Part shown: positions 8,674 through 16,992 of the stretch, in pieces
Numbering within the stretch: position 1 is the first letter of the stretch
Layout: each line of letters starts with the position of its first letter
Source: Streptomyces sp. NBC_01429
GTDB lineage: Bacteria; Actinomycetota; Actinomycetes; Streptomycetales; Streptomycetaceae
Reading direction: 5' to 3'
DNA length: 64,000 nucleotides
Assembly (NCBI RefSeq): GCF_036231945.1
Contig: NZ_CP109599.1
Span: forward strand, 124,001-188,000
Notes under the pieces: generated by a model
What the model was told of the DNA's origin: nothing
The model's database searches: none
The model's input: only the letters and a program-made list of their open reading frames with translations
Translations under genes and position numbers: made by a program

Positions 8674-11190
8674 TCATTGGGTCCTGACGCGCAGGAAGGT
8701 GATCGAGTTCGGTGGGAAGGTGTGGGTGAAGGTGGCCGCCACGCCTGTCAGTGTGGAGGTGCGCGGGGCGATGGGCCGGTCGTCCGCGGTGTTCACCGCG
8801 TCCGGGCTGCCGCTGAGGGTGGTGACGCGGGCGGTCGGTGCGACCCTGGTCGCCCGGCCGAGGTCGATCGCGGTACGGGCGGCGGCGTCCTGGGCGTTGA
8901 CGACCTTGACGACGAGGTCCTTGCCGTCCCGGGTGACGACCTGGCGGAAGGGCTCGGCGACCTTGTCGTCGGTGAAGCTCCCCCACTTCCTGTCGTCGAG
9001 GTAGAGGGTGACCTGACGGCCCCTCACCTCGACGCGGACGTCGTAGGTCCGGCCGGTCTCGATGCTGGTGCCGTCGGAGACCATGGTCCGCTTGGCGCCG
9101 CCGACCGACTTCTCGACGGCGGACTGGGTGTTGTTCCAGCCGCCCAGGTTCCACCAGTAGTGGTTTCCGGTGTCCTTGACGCCGAAGGCGATCAGGAAGC
9201 CCTCCTCGCCGGAGAGCTTGGTGGCCTTCGTCCGCAGGTCGTAGTCGTGCCAGGCCGGGTCGCCCGCCGTGACGAGGGTGTTCTCCGCGGTGGCGTCGGA
9301 CTGTACGTACCGTCCGTCCTGGACCGTCCAGCTGCCGGTGCCGGTCGCCCGGGTCCACCGGGAGTCACCGGCCGAGAAGTCGTCGGAGAACAGGGGCGTG
9401 CCGTCGGCGGCGGTGACGCTCACGTCGTCGTAGGCGGCGCTGGTGGCCCAGGTGGAGAGGCCGATCGCGCCCTCGATCGGGCCGGAGAGGGCCGGGGTGG
9501 CGCTGGAGGTGCTGGGGACGACGCGGTCGCCGGTGTTGGTCATGAACAGCTTCTGCGTCTCGTAGCTCGTGGAGCCCCATGACCGGGTGCTGTCGAACCA
9601 GATCATGTCGGGCCGCCACTGCACGGCGGTGGTGCTGGCGAGCAGCGGGGCATACGAGGCGAGCTTGACGACGTCGGCGTTGCGTTCCAGGCCGGTCATG
9701 AAGGCCGCTTCGGAGAGGGCGTTGCGGAAGCGGTTGTCCTGGGAGGCGTACTCGCCGAGGAAGACCTTCGGCCCGGAGCGGTCGTAGGAGTCGTAGCGGT
9801 CGTTGTTCTCCAGGAACCACTGCGGGCTCTTGTAGTAGTGCTCGTCGACCATGGCCACGCCGGCGTCCCGGTTGAGCTGCCAGGCCCGGTCGAAGGTGGC
9901 GCCACTGGCATCGGGGCCGGAGTTGGAGATCACCGTGATGTCCGGGTGGCGGGCCTCGACGGCCTCGCGGAACTCCACGAAGCGCTCGAAGAAGGCGTCG
10001 GGCAGGTTCTCCTCGTTGCCCACCTCGATGTGGGTGAGACCGAAGGGCTCGGGGTGGCCCATCCGCGCGCGCTTGCCGCCCCACTCCGAGGTCGCCGGGC
10101 CGTTGGCGAACTCGATGAGGTCGAGGGTGTCCTGGATGTGGCGCCGCAGCAGGACGGGGTCGTCGGTGGCCCGGTTCTGTCCGCATCCGGTGACGAGCGC
10201 GGGGACGACGGGCAGGGCCATCGCGCCGATGTCCTCGGAGTACTGGAAGTACTCGTAGTAGCCGAGGCCGTAACTCTGGTTGTACCCCCAGAAGTTGGCG
10301 TTGGTCGCGCGTTCCTCGACCGGACCGATGGTGTCCTTCCACTGGTACGAGCGCTTGCGCTGCCAGCCGGAGGCCGCGTCGTACCCCTCGTGGCTGCCGG
10401 TGTTGACCAGGCAGCCGCCGGGGAAGCGGACGAATCCGGGGCGCAGGGCGGCGATCTTCTCGGCGAGGTCCTCGCGCAGACCGCCGGGCCGGCCCTTGTA
10501 GGTGTCCCGGGGGAAGAGGGAGACCATGTCGAGGCGTACGGTCCCGGTGCCGCCGGCGGTGAGGGCGAGGCGTCCGGTGGTGCTGGTGGCGGTGGCGGTG
10601 AGGGTGCCGGTGTACTTGGCCCACCGGTCGCCGCGCGCGGTGACGCGCAGTGGGTTCGCGAGCGCGACGCCGTCGGCGGAGCGCAGGGCGAGGGTGAGCG
10701 GGGTGCCGGCCGCGCGGTCGGTGCGGGCCCGGACGGAGAAGTCGTAGCGCTTGCCCTCGGTCACCGGGATCCCGGCGCTGTAGCCGGAGTTGACGACGCC
10801 GGTGCCGGTCGTGGTGCCGTCGGGGCGCAGCCGGAGGTAGGTGCGGTTGCGGGCGTTGAGCCGGCCGTCGTCGGAGACCGCGGCGGCCTCGCCGGTGCCG
10901 GTGGGGGTCCACGCGGTCATCGGGGTGTAGGAGGCGTTGTCGGCGGTGCTGTACTCGAAGGACCGGTTCTGGACGAGTTCGGCGTACAGACCGCCGTCGG
11001 CGGCGCGGTTGATGTCCTCGAAGAAGACGCCGTACATGGTGTCGTCGATCTTCGGCCCCTGACGGGACGTGTCGACGGCCAGGGTGTAGTCGGTGGTGTC
11101 CTGCGCGGCGTTCGCGGGTGCCTGGAGCGAACCGGCCGTCACCAGGATCGCCGCGGCCGTGAGAGCCAGTCTCCAACGCGTGCGGGGCAT
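8674..11190 (-). CDS. secreted multidomain alpha-L-arabinofuranosidase (GH51)
   Basis: This 838-residue exo-enzyme releases terminal L-arabinofuranose from arabinan, arabinoxylan or similar glycans. A signal peptide occupies residues 1-29 (ending ANAA). GH51 motifs are YGVFFEDINRAADGGLYAELVQNRSF near 53-78, acid/base Glu393 in HIEVGNEEN and nucleophile Glu480 in VFLGEYASQ. A carbohydrate-binding-like beta-domain interrupts the N-terminal part at about 95-230, and a laminin-G/DUF1080-like sandwich (SDDFSAG, then HYWWNLGGWNN) lies at about 630-770. Intracellular GH51 enzymes are near 500 residues. The ATG at 11190 is chosen because GAGGAG precedes it and the signal peptide follows; a longer frame would reach into the promoter. 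Confidence 0.88.
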   Translation of the reverse strand: MPRTRWRLALTAAAILVTAGSLQAPANAAQDTTDYTLAVDTSRQGPKIDDTMYGVFFEDINRAADGGLYAELVQNRSFEYSTADNASYTPMTAWTPTGTGEAAAVSDDGRLNARNRTYLRLRPDGTTTGTGVVNSGYSAGIPVTEGKRYDFSVRARTDRAAGTPLTLALRSADGVALANPLRVTARGDRWAKYTGTLTATATSTTGRLALTAGGTGTVRLDMVSLFPRDTYKGRPGGLREDLAEKIAALRPGFVRFPGGCLVNTGSHEGYDAASGWQRKRSYQWKDTIGPVEERATNANFWGYNQSYGLGYYEYFQYSEDIGAMALPVVPALVTGCGQNRATDDPVLLRRHIQDTLDLIEFANGPATSEWGGKRARMGHPEPFGLTHIEVGNEENLPDAFFERFVEFREAVEARHPDITVISNSGPDASGATFDRAWQLNRDAGVAMVDEHYYKSPQWFLENNDRYDSYDRSGPKVFLGEYASQDNRFRNALSEAAFMTGLERNADVVKLASYAPLLASTTAVQWRPDMIWFDSTRSWGSTSYETQKLFMTNTGDRVVPSTSSATPALSGPIEGAIGLSTWATSAAYDDVSVTAADGTPLFSDDFSAGDSRWTRATGTGSWTVQDGRYVQSDATAENTLVTAGDPAWHDYDLRTKATKLSGEEGFLIAFGVKDTGNHYWWNLGGWNNTQSAVEKSVGGAKRTMVSDGTSIETGRTYDVRVEVRGRQVTLYLDDRKWGSFTDDKVAEPFRQVVTRDGKDLVVKVVNAQDAAARTAIDLGRATRVAPTARVTTLSGSPDAVNTADDRPIAPRTSTLTGVAATFTHTFPPNSITFLRVRTQ

Positions 11191-11245
11191 AGTCTGCTTG
11201 GCTCCTCGTTCGATATATCGGACGATGGTCAGAACCTCGAACGGA

Positions 11246-11274
11246 AAGATAGGGAGCGGCGCCGGGGGCGTCAA
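11246..11274 (-). promoter_or_regulatory. sigma-70-type promoter of the GH51 gene
   Basis: On the minus strand TTGACG (11269-11274) is followed after exactly 17 bases by TATCTT (11246-11251). Transcription would start about 50 bases before the ATG at 11190. A small palindrome CGATATATCG (11211-11220) lies in the leader. Confidence 0.6.
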
Positions 11275-11311
11275 TGGTTGGCGCAGCGGGGACCGGCACG
11301 GAAACACAACG

Positions 11312-11355
11312 CGGCGGCCCCGCCGGGCGCGTGGGACGCGCGGGCGGGGCCGCCG
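11312..11355 (-). terminator. long GC-rich hairpin after the Gfo/Idh gene
   Basis: Outer arms 11312-11324 and 11343-11355 pair over 13 bp. Inner arms GCGCGT/ACGCGC (11327-11332, 11336-11341) continue the stem after a small bulge. It lies 34 bases beyond the dehydrogenase stop on the minus strand and separates that gene from the GH51 promoter. Confidence 0.8.
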
Positions 11356-11388
11356 GAAAGGGGGTGGGTGGGCGCGCGGGCGCGCGGC

Positions 11389-12729
11389 TCAGATGTCCAG
11401 CAAGTCCTTTGCGCGGACCGGCAGTCCGGTGACGAAGGACTCGTTCGCGGCCAGGCCGGTGACCAGCGAGCGGGCCCCGTCGGTGGCATCGGCGGCGCGT
11501 CCCAGGGCGTCCGTCGCGCCGGGCTCCCGCTCCCCGAAGAGGTCAGCGAGCATGCGCGCGTCGCCGCCGCCGTGGCCGCCCTCGCCGGTGACGACCTTCA
11601 CCTCGCGCGGTTCCTCCCAGAACCGGCGCAGCGTCAGCTCCGTACGCCCGGCCTCGTCCCCCACGGCGGCGCCGTGCATCACCGCGCTCGTACCGGCGGT
11701 GCGGGCGGCGGGCCGGGTCCAGGTCGACTCCTCGACCAGCAGTTCGAGACGGCCCTCGCTGCCGTTGAAGGCGATCCGGTAGCCCTCCCAGGGGGCGTAC
11801 GCGGTGAGGTGGTAGCTCAGGGTGGCGCCGGAGGCGTAGCGCACGAGGACGGCCATGTCGTCCTCGATGCTCACGCCGGGGCCGAACACGTTCTGGTCGC
11901 GGTGGTAGCCGTCCTCGGCCTCGGCGTCGAGGTAGAGCGCGGTGAGGACGGAGGAGTCCGCCAGGTGGACGGCGAAGGGGTCGTCGGCGGCGGCCGGGGA
12001 GCCGTGCGCGCGGGTGTAGTCGCGGGCCAGGCCGCGGCGGCGGCCTGCTTCTTCGCCGTAGAAGAACAGCCCGCCCTGGGCGAACACCGTCTCGGGGGCC
12101 GTGCCCAGCCACCAGTTGACCAGGTCGAAGTGGTGGGTGGCCTTGTGCACCATCAGGCCGCCGGAGTTGGCCTTGTCGCGGTGCCAGCGGCGGAAGTAGT
12201 CGGCGCCGTGCCGCAGATCGAGCAGCCACTCGAAGTGCACCGAGCCGACCTCGCCGATCCGGCCGGCGGCGAGGGTCTCCCGCACGGCGGCGTGCACCGG
12301 GTTGTACCGGTAGTTGAAGGCCACCCGCACCTCGCGGCCGGTGCGGCGCTGGGCGTCCAGGATGCGGCGGGCCCGCGCGGCGTCCGTGGTCATCGGCTTC
12401 TCGGTCACCACGTCGCAGCCTGCCTCCAGGGCCCGCACGATGTAGTCGTCGTGGGTGCGGTCCACGCCGCACACGACGACGAGGTCGACGCGCTCGCGGC
12501 GCAGCATCTCGTCGAACTCTTCGGCGGCGTAGGCGGGTACGGGCGGACGGCCCGGCCGGGCGGCGGCGATCCAGCCGTTGTGGACGGCCATGCGGTGCGT
12601 GTTGACGTCGCAGAGGCCGACCAGTTCGACGCGGTCCGCGTACGGTCCGCCGATCGCCTCGGTGTAGAGCTGGGCACGGGCGCCCAGCCCCACGACGGCG
12701 CAGCGCCGGCGTGCGGTGTCGGGGGACAT
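11389..12729 (-). CDS. Gfo/Idh/MocA-family oxidoreductase
   Basis: This 446-residue NAD(P)-dependent dehydrogenase presumably acts on a sugar or inositol-like substrate. The N-terminal Rossmann segment CAVVGLGARAQLY and the EKPMT motif, which carries the conserved lysine, are visible, followed by RYNPVH and a HKATHHFDLVNWW segment typical of the family's substrate domain. It is longer than the usual 330-400 residues. The start at 12729 is preferred because GGAG precedes it at normal spacing and the dinucleotide-binding strand follows immediately. The gene stands alone between a terminator and its own operator-rich upstream region. Substrate unknown. Confidence 0.8.
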   Translation of the reverse strand: MSPDTARRRCAVVGLGARAQLYTEAIGGPYADRVELVGLCDVNTHRMAVHNGWIAAARPGRPPVPAYAAEEFDEMLRRERVDLVVVCGVDRTHDDYIVRALEAGCDVVTEKPMTTDAARARRILDAQRRTGREVRVAFNYRYNPVHAAVRETLAAGRIGEVGSVHFEWLLDLRHGADYFRRWHRDKANSGGLMVHKATHHFDLVNWWLGTAPETVFAQGGLFFYGEEAGRRRGLARDYTRAHGSPAAADDPFAVHLADSSVLTALYLDAEAEDGYHRDQNVFGPGVSIEDDMAVLVRYASGATLSYHLTAYAPWEGYRIAFNGSEGRLELLVEESTWTRPAARTAGTSAVMHGAAVGDEAGRTELTLRRFWEEPREVKVVTGEGGHGGGDARMLADLFGEREPGATDALGRAADATDGARSLVTGLAANESFVTGLPVRAKDLLDI

Positions 12730-12789
12730 GCGGGAACTCCGATCGGTGGACGGACAGCGGGGCGCGCTGCTGAATGACGGGGCGGTGCG

Positions 12790-12821
12790 GCAACGATTGC
12801 ATGCCACCAGGGGATCGACAA
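12790..12821 (-). promoter_or_regulatory. promoter with LacI-type operator over the -10 box
   Basis: GCAACGATTGC (12790-12800) fits GCAA-N3-TTGC, a LacI-family operator pattern. It exactly covers a -10-like hexamer (AATCGT on the minus strand, 12793-12798) lying 17 bases from TTGTCG (12816-12821). The arrangement suits repression of the dehydrogenase gene at 12729. Confidence 0.5.
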
Positions 12822-12837
12822 GAGGCCGCCGCGGACT

Positions 12838-12849
12838 ATGTAATTACAT
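12838..12849. promoter_or_regulatory. AT-rich perfect palindrome ATGTAATTACAT
   Basis: This 12-bp perfect palindrome is markedly AT-rich for this genome and lies between the two GCAA-N3-TTGC sites upstream of the dehydrogenase. It may bind a second regulator or help open the DNA. Confidence 0.4.
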
Positions 12850-12920
12850 TTGATCCGGGAGATTTCATTGACTGGGATACGACTGCGGGCGTAACTTCCC
12901 GGCCAGTTGGAAACAGACTG

Positions 12921-12931
12921 GCAACGTTTGC
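12921..12931. promoter_or_regulatory. second GCAA-N3-TTGC operator-like site
   Basis: GCAACGTTTGC repeats the pattern found at 12790-12800, with centres 131 bp apart, in the gap between the lacI-type gene and the dehydrogenase. Paired sites at this distance could support DNA looping by a tetrameric or paired repressor. Confidence 0.5.
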
Positions 12932-12975
12932 AGCCGCCCGCTGCGCGTCGAGTGAAAGGCCGAGATGTGCCGAGG

Positions 12976-13980
12976 TCAGCCGCGTTCGAGGGCGGCCGTC
13001 GACCCCCGTACGACCAGGTGGGTCGGCAGCACCCGCTGAAGGGGCGGCGCGCCGTCGACGACGGGCGTGCCCAGCATGCGGAAGAGCAGATCGACGGCGG
13101 CCCTGGAGCCGTGCGACTTCGGGACCGAGACGGTGGTCAGGGGTGGCGCGGCCATGCCCGACAGGGCGATGTCGTCGCAGCCGACCACGCTCATCTCGTC
13201 CGGCACCCGGACCCCGCGCGCGGTGAAGCGGCTGATCAGGCCGAAGGCGACGATGTCGTTGAAGGCCACCACCGCGCTCGCCCCGCTGGCCAGCACCACG
13301 TCGGCGGCTCCGGTGATCCCGCCGTCGAAGTGGGGGGCGACGCTGCCCACCCTGACGATGTCGAGCAGGCCGGACTCGGCCACCGCCTCGATCCCGGCGG
13401 CGCGTTCCTTCGCGGCCCAGGTGGAGCGCGGGCCGCCCACGTACGCGACCCGGCGGTGGCCCAGCGCGTGCAGATGGGTCAGCGCGTCGGTCATCCCCTC
13501 CATCAGGTCCGCGGTGACGCTGGCGAACCCGGGCTCCTTGCGGTGGAGCAGCACGATCGGCTTGTCGGTGAGTCCGGGCAGGGAGGCCAGTTCCTCGCTG
13601 CTGAGGTGGGGCGAGCAGAGCAGGATGCCGTCGACCTGCGGGGCGAGGGTACGGATCGCGTCCAGCTCCAGACCCTCGTCGCGTTCGGCGTCGCTGACGA
13701 ACACCGCGTGGCCGAGCCCCCGGGCGCGGGCCTGCACCCCTTTGCAGATATCCGCGAAGAAAGGGTTCAGCAGGTCGGGGACGATCAGACCCAGATGGCC
13801 CGTGCGCCCGGTGATCAGGCCGCGCGCGGCCGGGTTGGGCTGATAACCGAGCCGGTCGGCGGCGGCCCTGACCCGCTCGCGGGTCACCGCGCTGACCGTT
13901 CCGCCGGACGCCAGCGCCCGCGACACGGTGGACGGGGAGACCCCCGCCGCCTTGGCTACCTCTCGAATCGTCACCTGCAC
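12976..13980 (-). CDS. LacI-family transcriptional regulator
   Basis: This 334-residue repressor has an N-terminal LacI helix-turn-helix (TIREVAKAAGVSPSTVSRALA, then the hinge LGYQPNPAARGL) and a periplasmic-binding-protein-like sensor domain with VVGCDDIALSGMAAPPLTTV near the end. GTG at 13980 or the in-frame GTG at 13974 are both possible starts; both put the HTH at the very N-terminus. There is no good ribosome-binding site, so the mRNA may be leaderless. It diverges from the sugar operon beginning at 14115 and lies beside the dehydrogenase gene with paired operator-like sites. Both are candidate targets; the inducer is unknown. Confidence 0.87.
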   Translation of the reverse strand: MQVTIREVAKAAGVSPSTVSRALASGGTVSAVTRERVRAAADRLGYQPNPAARGLITGRTGHLGLIVPDLLNPFFADICKGVQARARGLGHAVFVSDAERDEGLELDAIRTLAPQVDGILLCSPHLSSEELASLPGLTDKPIVLLHRKEPGFASVTADLMEGMTDALTHLHALGHRRVAYVGGPRSTWAAKERAAGIEAVAESGLLDIVRVGSVAPHFDGGITGAADVVLASGASAVVAFNDIVAFGLISRFTARGVRVPDEMSVVGCDDIALSGMAAPPLTTVSVPKSHGSRAAVDLLFRMLGTPVVDGAPPLQRVLPTHLVVRGSTAALERG

Positions 13981-13989
13981 GCCCCGAGG

Positions 13990-14015
13990 TTGACACCCCG
14001 GCCCACCGGCGTCAA
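13990..14015. promoter_or_regulatory. inverted repeat TTGACACC-N10-GGCGTCAA in the divergent gap
   Basis: TTGACACC (13990-13997) and GGCGTCAA (14008-14015) form an 8-bp dyad with one mismatch between the lacI-type gene and the operon at 14115. Each arm could also be a -35 box facing outward. No strong -10 box is seen for either direction. Confidence 0.4.
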
Positions 14016-14114
14016 TGAAGATCGCGCGATGCCGCACCGGCCCCGGGTCTCCCGCGTACCTCTCGTCCGTCCCGCACCGACCGCCGTGTCACCCGTCTCC
14101 GAGGAGCGCCGTAT

Positions 14115-15233
14115 ATGCCACGCCAGCCCGACCGTCTCCGCGCCGCCGTCGTCGGAACCGGCGCCATCGTCGGCGGCAGCCATCTGCCGGCCCTGACGGC
14201 CCACTCCGACCGGGTCGAGCTGGTCGCCGCCGTCGATGTGGATCCGGGCCGGCTGGACGCGTTCCGCGCCACGGCCGCCGCCGCGGGATCCGAGGTGACC
14301 GGGTACGAGGATCTGGGCGCCATGCTCGACGCCGTACGCCCCGATCTGGTGCTCATCGGCACCCCGCCGTCGCTGCACCGCGCGCAGACCGTCGCCGCGC
14401 TGAGGGCCGGTGCCTGGGTGCTGTGCGAGAAGCCGCTGTGCCTCACGCTCGCCGAGTACGACGAGATAGCGGCGGCCGAGCGGGCGTCGGGCGCGTACGC
14501 CTCCGTGGTCTTCCAGCACCGTTACGGCTCGGGGGCCACCCATGCCGCGGGGCTGCTGGCGAGCGGGGAGCTGGGCGCGCCGCTGGTGGCGCACTGCCAG
14601 ACGACCTGGCACCGCGACAGCGCCTACTACGCGGTGCCGTGGCGCGGCCGGTGGTCCACCGAGGGCGGCGGGCCCACGATGGGGCACGGCATCCACCAGT
14701 ACGACCTGCTGCTGCATCTGCTCGGCGAGTGGACCGAGGTGCGGGCCATGGCGTCCCGGCTGGTGCACGACACCGAGAGCGAGGACGTCTCGACCGCCCT
14801 GGTGCGGTTCGCGAACGGCGCGCTGGCCACCGTCGTCAACAGCGTCCTGTCCCCGGACGAGGTCAGCCGCATCCGGGTGGACTGCGCCGACGCGACGGTC
14901 GAACTGACCCATCTGTACGGCCACACCAACAAGGACTGGGCCTACACCCCGGCCCCGCACGTCGCGCCGGAGCGGGCACGGGCGTGGCGCTCCCCCGCCA
15001 CGGACGTGCCCAGTTCGCACACCGCGCAGCTCGGCGCGGTCCTCGACGCGCGGGCGGCCGGGGTACGTCCGCCGGGCAGCGGCCCGTCGGCCCGCTCCAC
15101 CCTCGAATTCGCCGCCGCCCTCTACAAGGCGGCCTTCACCGGGCATCCCGTCCACGCGGGCGAGATCACGCCCGGGGATCCCTACTACACGGCCATGCAC
15201 GGCGACCACCCGGACTGGAGCCCCCAGCGATGA
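14115..15233 (+). CDS. Gfo/Idh/MocA-family oxidoreductase, first gene of sugar operon
   Basis: This 372-residue NAD(P)-dependent dehydrogenase has the Rossmann segment AAVVGTGAIVGGSHLPAL and the catalytic-lysine motif CEKPLC, followed by a C-terminal substrate domain with GPTMGHGIHQYDLLLHL. GAGGAG lies nine bases before the ATG. It is first in a tightly packed operon with a DUF6807 protein, a cupin, a sugar ABC importer, a DUF624 protein and a secreted lyase-like protein. That company suggests oxidation of an unusual, perhaps acidic, sugar after import. It shares only family-level similarity with the dehydrogenase at 11389. The stop overlaps the next ATG. Confidence 0.82.
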   Translation: MPRQPDRLRAAVVGTGAIVGGSHLPALTAHSDRVELVAAVDVDPGRLDAFRATAAAAGSEVTGYEDLGAMLDAVRPDLVLIGTPPSLHRAQTVAALRAGAWVLCEKPLCLTLAEYDEIAAAERASGAYASVVFQHRYGSGATHAAGLLASGELGAPLVAHCQTTWHRDSAYYAVPWRGRWSTEGGGPTMGHGIHQYDLLLHLLGEWTEVRAMASRLVHDTESEDVSTALVRFANGALATVVNSVLSPDEVSRIRVDCADATVELTHLYGHTNKDWAYTPAPHVAPERARAWRSPATDVPSSHTAQLGAVLDARAAGVRPPGSGPSARSTLEFAAALYKAAFTGHPVHAGEITPGDPYYTAMHGDHPDWSPQR

Positions 15234-16153
15234 CGATTCAGGTCACCCACACCCACGGCGAGGACATCACGGTGCGCTCCGGCGGCGTCGAGCTGCTGCG
15301 GTACGTGTACCGGCCCGACCCCGACGCCTTCGAAGCGCGCAAACCGTACATCCATCCGCTGCGCACCCTCGGCGGGCAGCGGGTCAGCGGATACCGGCCG
15401 AGCGACCACCGCTGGCACAAGGGTCTGCAGATGACCGCGAGCCATCTGTCGGGGCAGAACTTCTGGGGCGGCAACTCGTATGTGCACGGCGAGGGTTATC
15501 TCCCCCTGCCCGAGCGGGTCGGCTCGATGCGCCACGACTCCTTCCCGGTCCTCGCGGTGGAGGACGACCGGTTCACCCTCGCCGAGGAGCTGACCTGGAT
15601 GGCCAACGGCGGTCAGGAGTGGGCGCGCGAGGAGCGCGGCATCACGGTGCACTCGGTCGACGAGGAGGCCGGGGCCTGGGCCCTGGACTGGTCGATCCGG
15701 CTCACCAATCTCCGCGAGGAGCCGCTGCGGTTCGGCTCGCCGACCACGGCGGGCCGGGAGATGGCCGGTTACACGGGGCTCCAGTGGCGCGGTCCGCGCG
15801 ACTTCACCGGCGGAACGGTCTTCGGCCCCGGAGACCCGGCGCGGCAGGAGAACGGGCTGATGGGCACGCGCGGCCCTTGGCTCGCCTACACCGCCGAGCA
15901 CGACGACGTCGACGCGCACTCCACCCTGGTCTTCGCGCACGCGCCCGAGGGCGAGGAGGGCAGCGCGGTGCACGCCTCGCACTGGTTCGTCCGCGCCGAG
16001 CCGATCCCGACCGTCGCGTTCTCGTGGGCGTTCTTCGACGAGTTCGCGCTGGAGCCGGGCGAGTCCTTCGCGTACCGCTACCGGCTGGTCGTCGCCGACG
16101 GCGCCTGGGACCGGGACCGGGTCGGCGCGCACCTCAAGGCGCTGACATGGTGA
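15230..16153 (+). CDS. DUF6807 (PmoA-like) family protein
   Basis: This protein of 307 residues belongs to the family annotated as methane oxygenase PmoA-like or DUF6807. It has nothing to do with methane oxidation and commonly neighbours Gfo/Idh dehydrogenases in sugar loci. Typical segments are RPYIHPLRT-like KPYIHPLRTLGGQ, SDHRWHKGLQM, NFWGGNSYV and GREMAGYTGLQWRGPRDFTGG. There is no signal peptide or membrane segment. It is translationally coupled to the dehydrogenase (ATGA). The biochemical role of the family is not established to my knowledge; a beta-sandwich sugar-handling enzyme is a guess from context. Confidence 0.75.
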   Translation: MTIQVTHTHGEDITVRSGGVELLRYVYRPDPDAFEARKPYIHPLRTLGGQRVSGYRPSDHRWHKGLQMTASHLSGQNFWGGNSYVHGEGYLPLPERVGSMRHDSFPVLAVEDDRFTLAEELTWMANGGQEWAREERGITVHSVDEEAGAWALDWSIRLTNLREEPLRFGSPTTAGREMAGYTGLQWRGPRDFTGGTVFGPGDPARQENGLMGTRGPWLAYTAEHDDVDAHSTLVFAHAPEGEEGSAVHASHWFVRAEPIPTVAFSWAFFDEFALEPGESFAYRYRLVVADGAWDRDRVGAHLKALTW

Positions 16154-16917
16154 GCCTGCCGCACCCGCTGCCGGGCGCCGTCGGGCTGTCGCACCTGAGC
16201 GCCTACGACTGGGAGGCGGCCGACGGGGTGTGCGGCGGATCGCCGCATCTGCACCTGGTGTGCACCGAGGCGTACGTGGTGACCGGCGGCCGGGGCGCGG
16301 TGCAGACGCTGAGCCCCGACGGCTACCGGGAGACTCCTCTGGAGGCCGGCTCGGTCGCCTGGTTCACCCCGGGCACCGTGCACCGGATGGTGCAGGGGGG
16401 CGGGCTGCGGATCACCGTACTGATGCAGAACAGCGGACTGCCCGAGGCGGGCGACGCGGTCTTCACCTTCCCGCCGGACCATCTGGACGATCCGGAGCGG
16501 TACGCGGCCGCCGCGGCGCTGCCCGCCGTGTCCGGGCCGGAGGCGGAGGCCGCCGCCCGGCGGCGCCGGGATCTCGCGGTGGAGGGATATCTCGTCCTGC
16601 GCGAGGCGCTCGAAGCGGGCGAGAACGGTCCGTACCTCGACTTCCAGCGCGCCGCCGCCCGGCTCGTGCGGGCGAAGGTCCCCGCCTGGCGGGAGCTGTG
16701 GCGGGCCGGGGCGCTGGCCGCCGCCGAACGCACCGGCGCGCAGCTCGACGCCCTGGAGGCGGGCACGCCCGGCTATCTGGCCGGCTCCGACGTGTACGCG
16801 GCCGCCCCCACCCGGCTGGGCGGCTACGGCATGTGCGGCCGGCGCGACGAGTACACACTGCCGGGCACCACACTCCCCGTTCCCGACGCGGAATCCCACA
16901 CGTCACAGCACACGTAA
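16147..16917 (+). CDS. cupin-domain protein
   Basis: This 256-residue soluble protein has an N-terminal cupin. The metal-binding pattern appears as HLHLVCTEAYVVTGGRGAVQ, then the second half VAWFTPGTVHRMVQGG, so two His near residue 35, a Glu and a later His can form the usual site. The C-terminal half is an Ala/Arg-rich helical region without a recognised domain. It overlaps the DUF6807 gene by seven bases. Cupins in such operons are often sugar isomerases or sensors. The last codons run into a triple 12-bp repeat. Confidence 0.7.
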   Translation: MVSLPHPLPGAVGLSHLSAYDWEAADGVCGGSPHLHLVCTEAYVVTGGRGAVQTLSPDGYRETPLEAGSVAWFTPGTVHRMVQGGGLRITVLMQNSGLPEAGDAVFTFPPDHLDDPERYAAAAALPAVSGPEAEAAARRRRDLAVEGYLVLREALEAGENGPYLDFQRAAARLVRAKVPAWRELWRAGALAAAERTGAQLDALEAGTPGYLAGSDVYAAAPTRLGGYGMCGRRDEYTLPGTTLPVPDAESHTSQHT

Positions 16918-16935
16918 CAGCGGACGTCACAACAC
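16900..16935. repeat. three 12-bp near-repeats across the cupin stop
   Basis: Units ACGTCACAGCAC, ACGTAACAGCGG and ACGTCACAACAC lie end to end over the last codons of the cupin gene and the leader of the binding-protein gene. The stop codon TAA falls in the middle unit. Confidence 0.75.
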
Positions 16936-16992
16936 CCCCAGCGCTTCAGCACACACCACCATCGACTTACCGAGAGGAGAGGTGAGTTCAGC

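Noticed and set aside
9838..12777. 979-codon plus-strand frame opposite the GH51 and dehydrogenase genes
   Set aside because: It crosses a terminator, a promoter and two real minus-strand genes and encodes a Gly/Ala/Val-rich low-complexity product.
15230..16153. Methane monooxygenase subunit suggested by the PmoA-like family name
   Set aside because: It is a soluble 307-residue protein without membrane spans or copper motifs, in a sugar operon; the name is historical.
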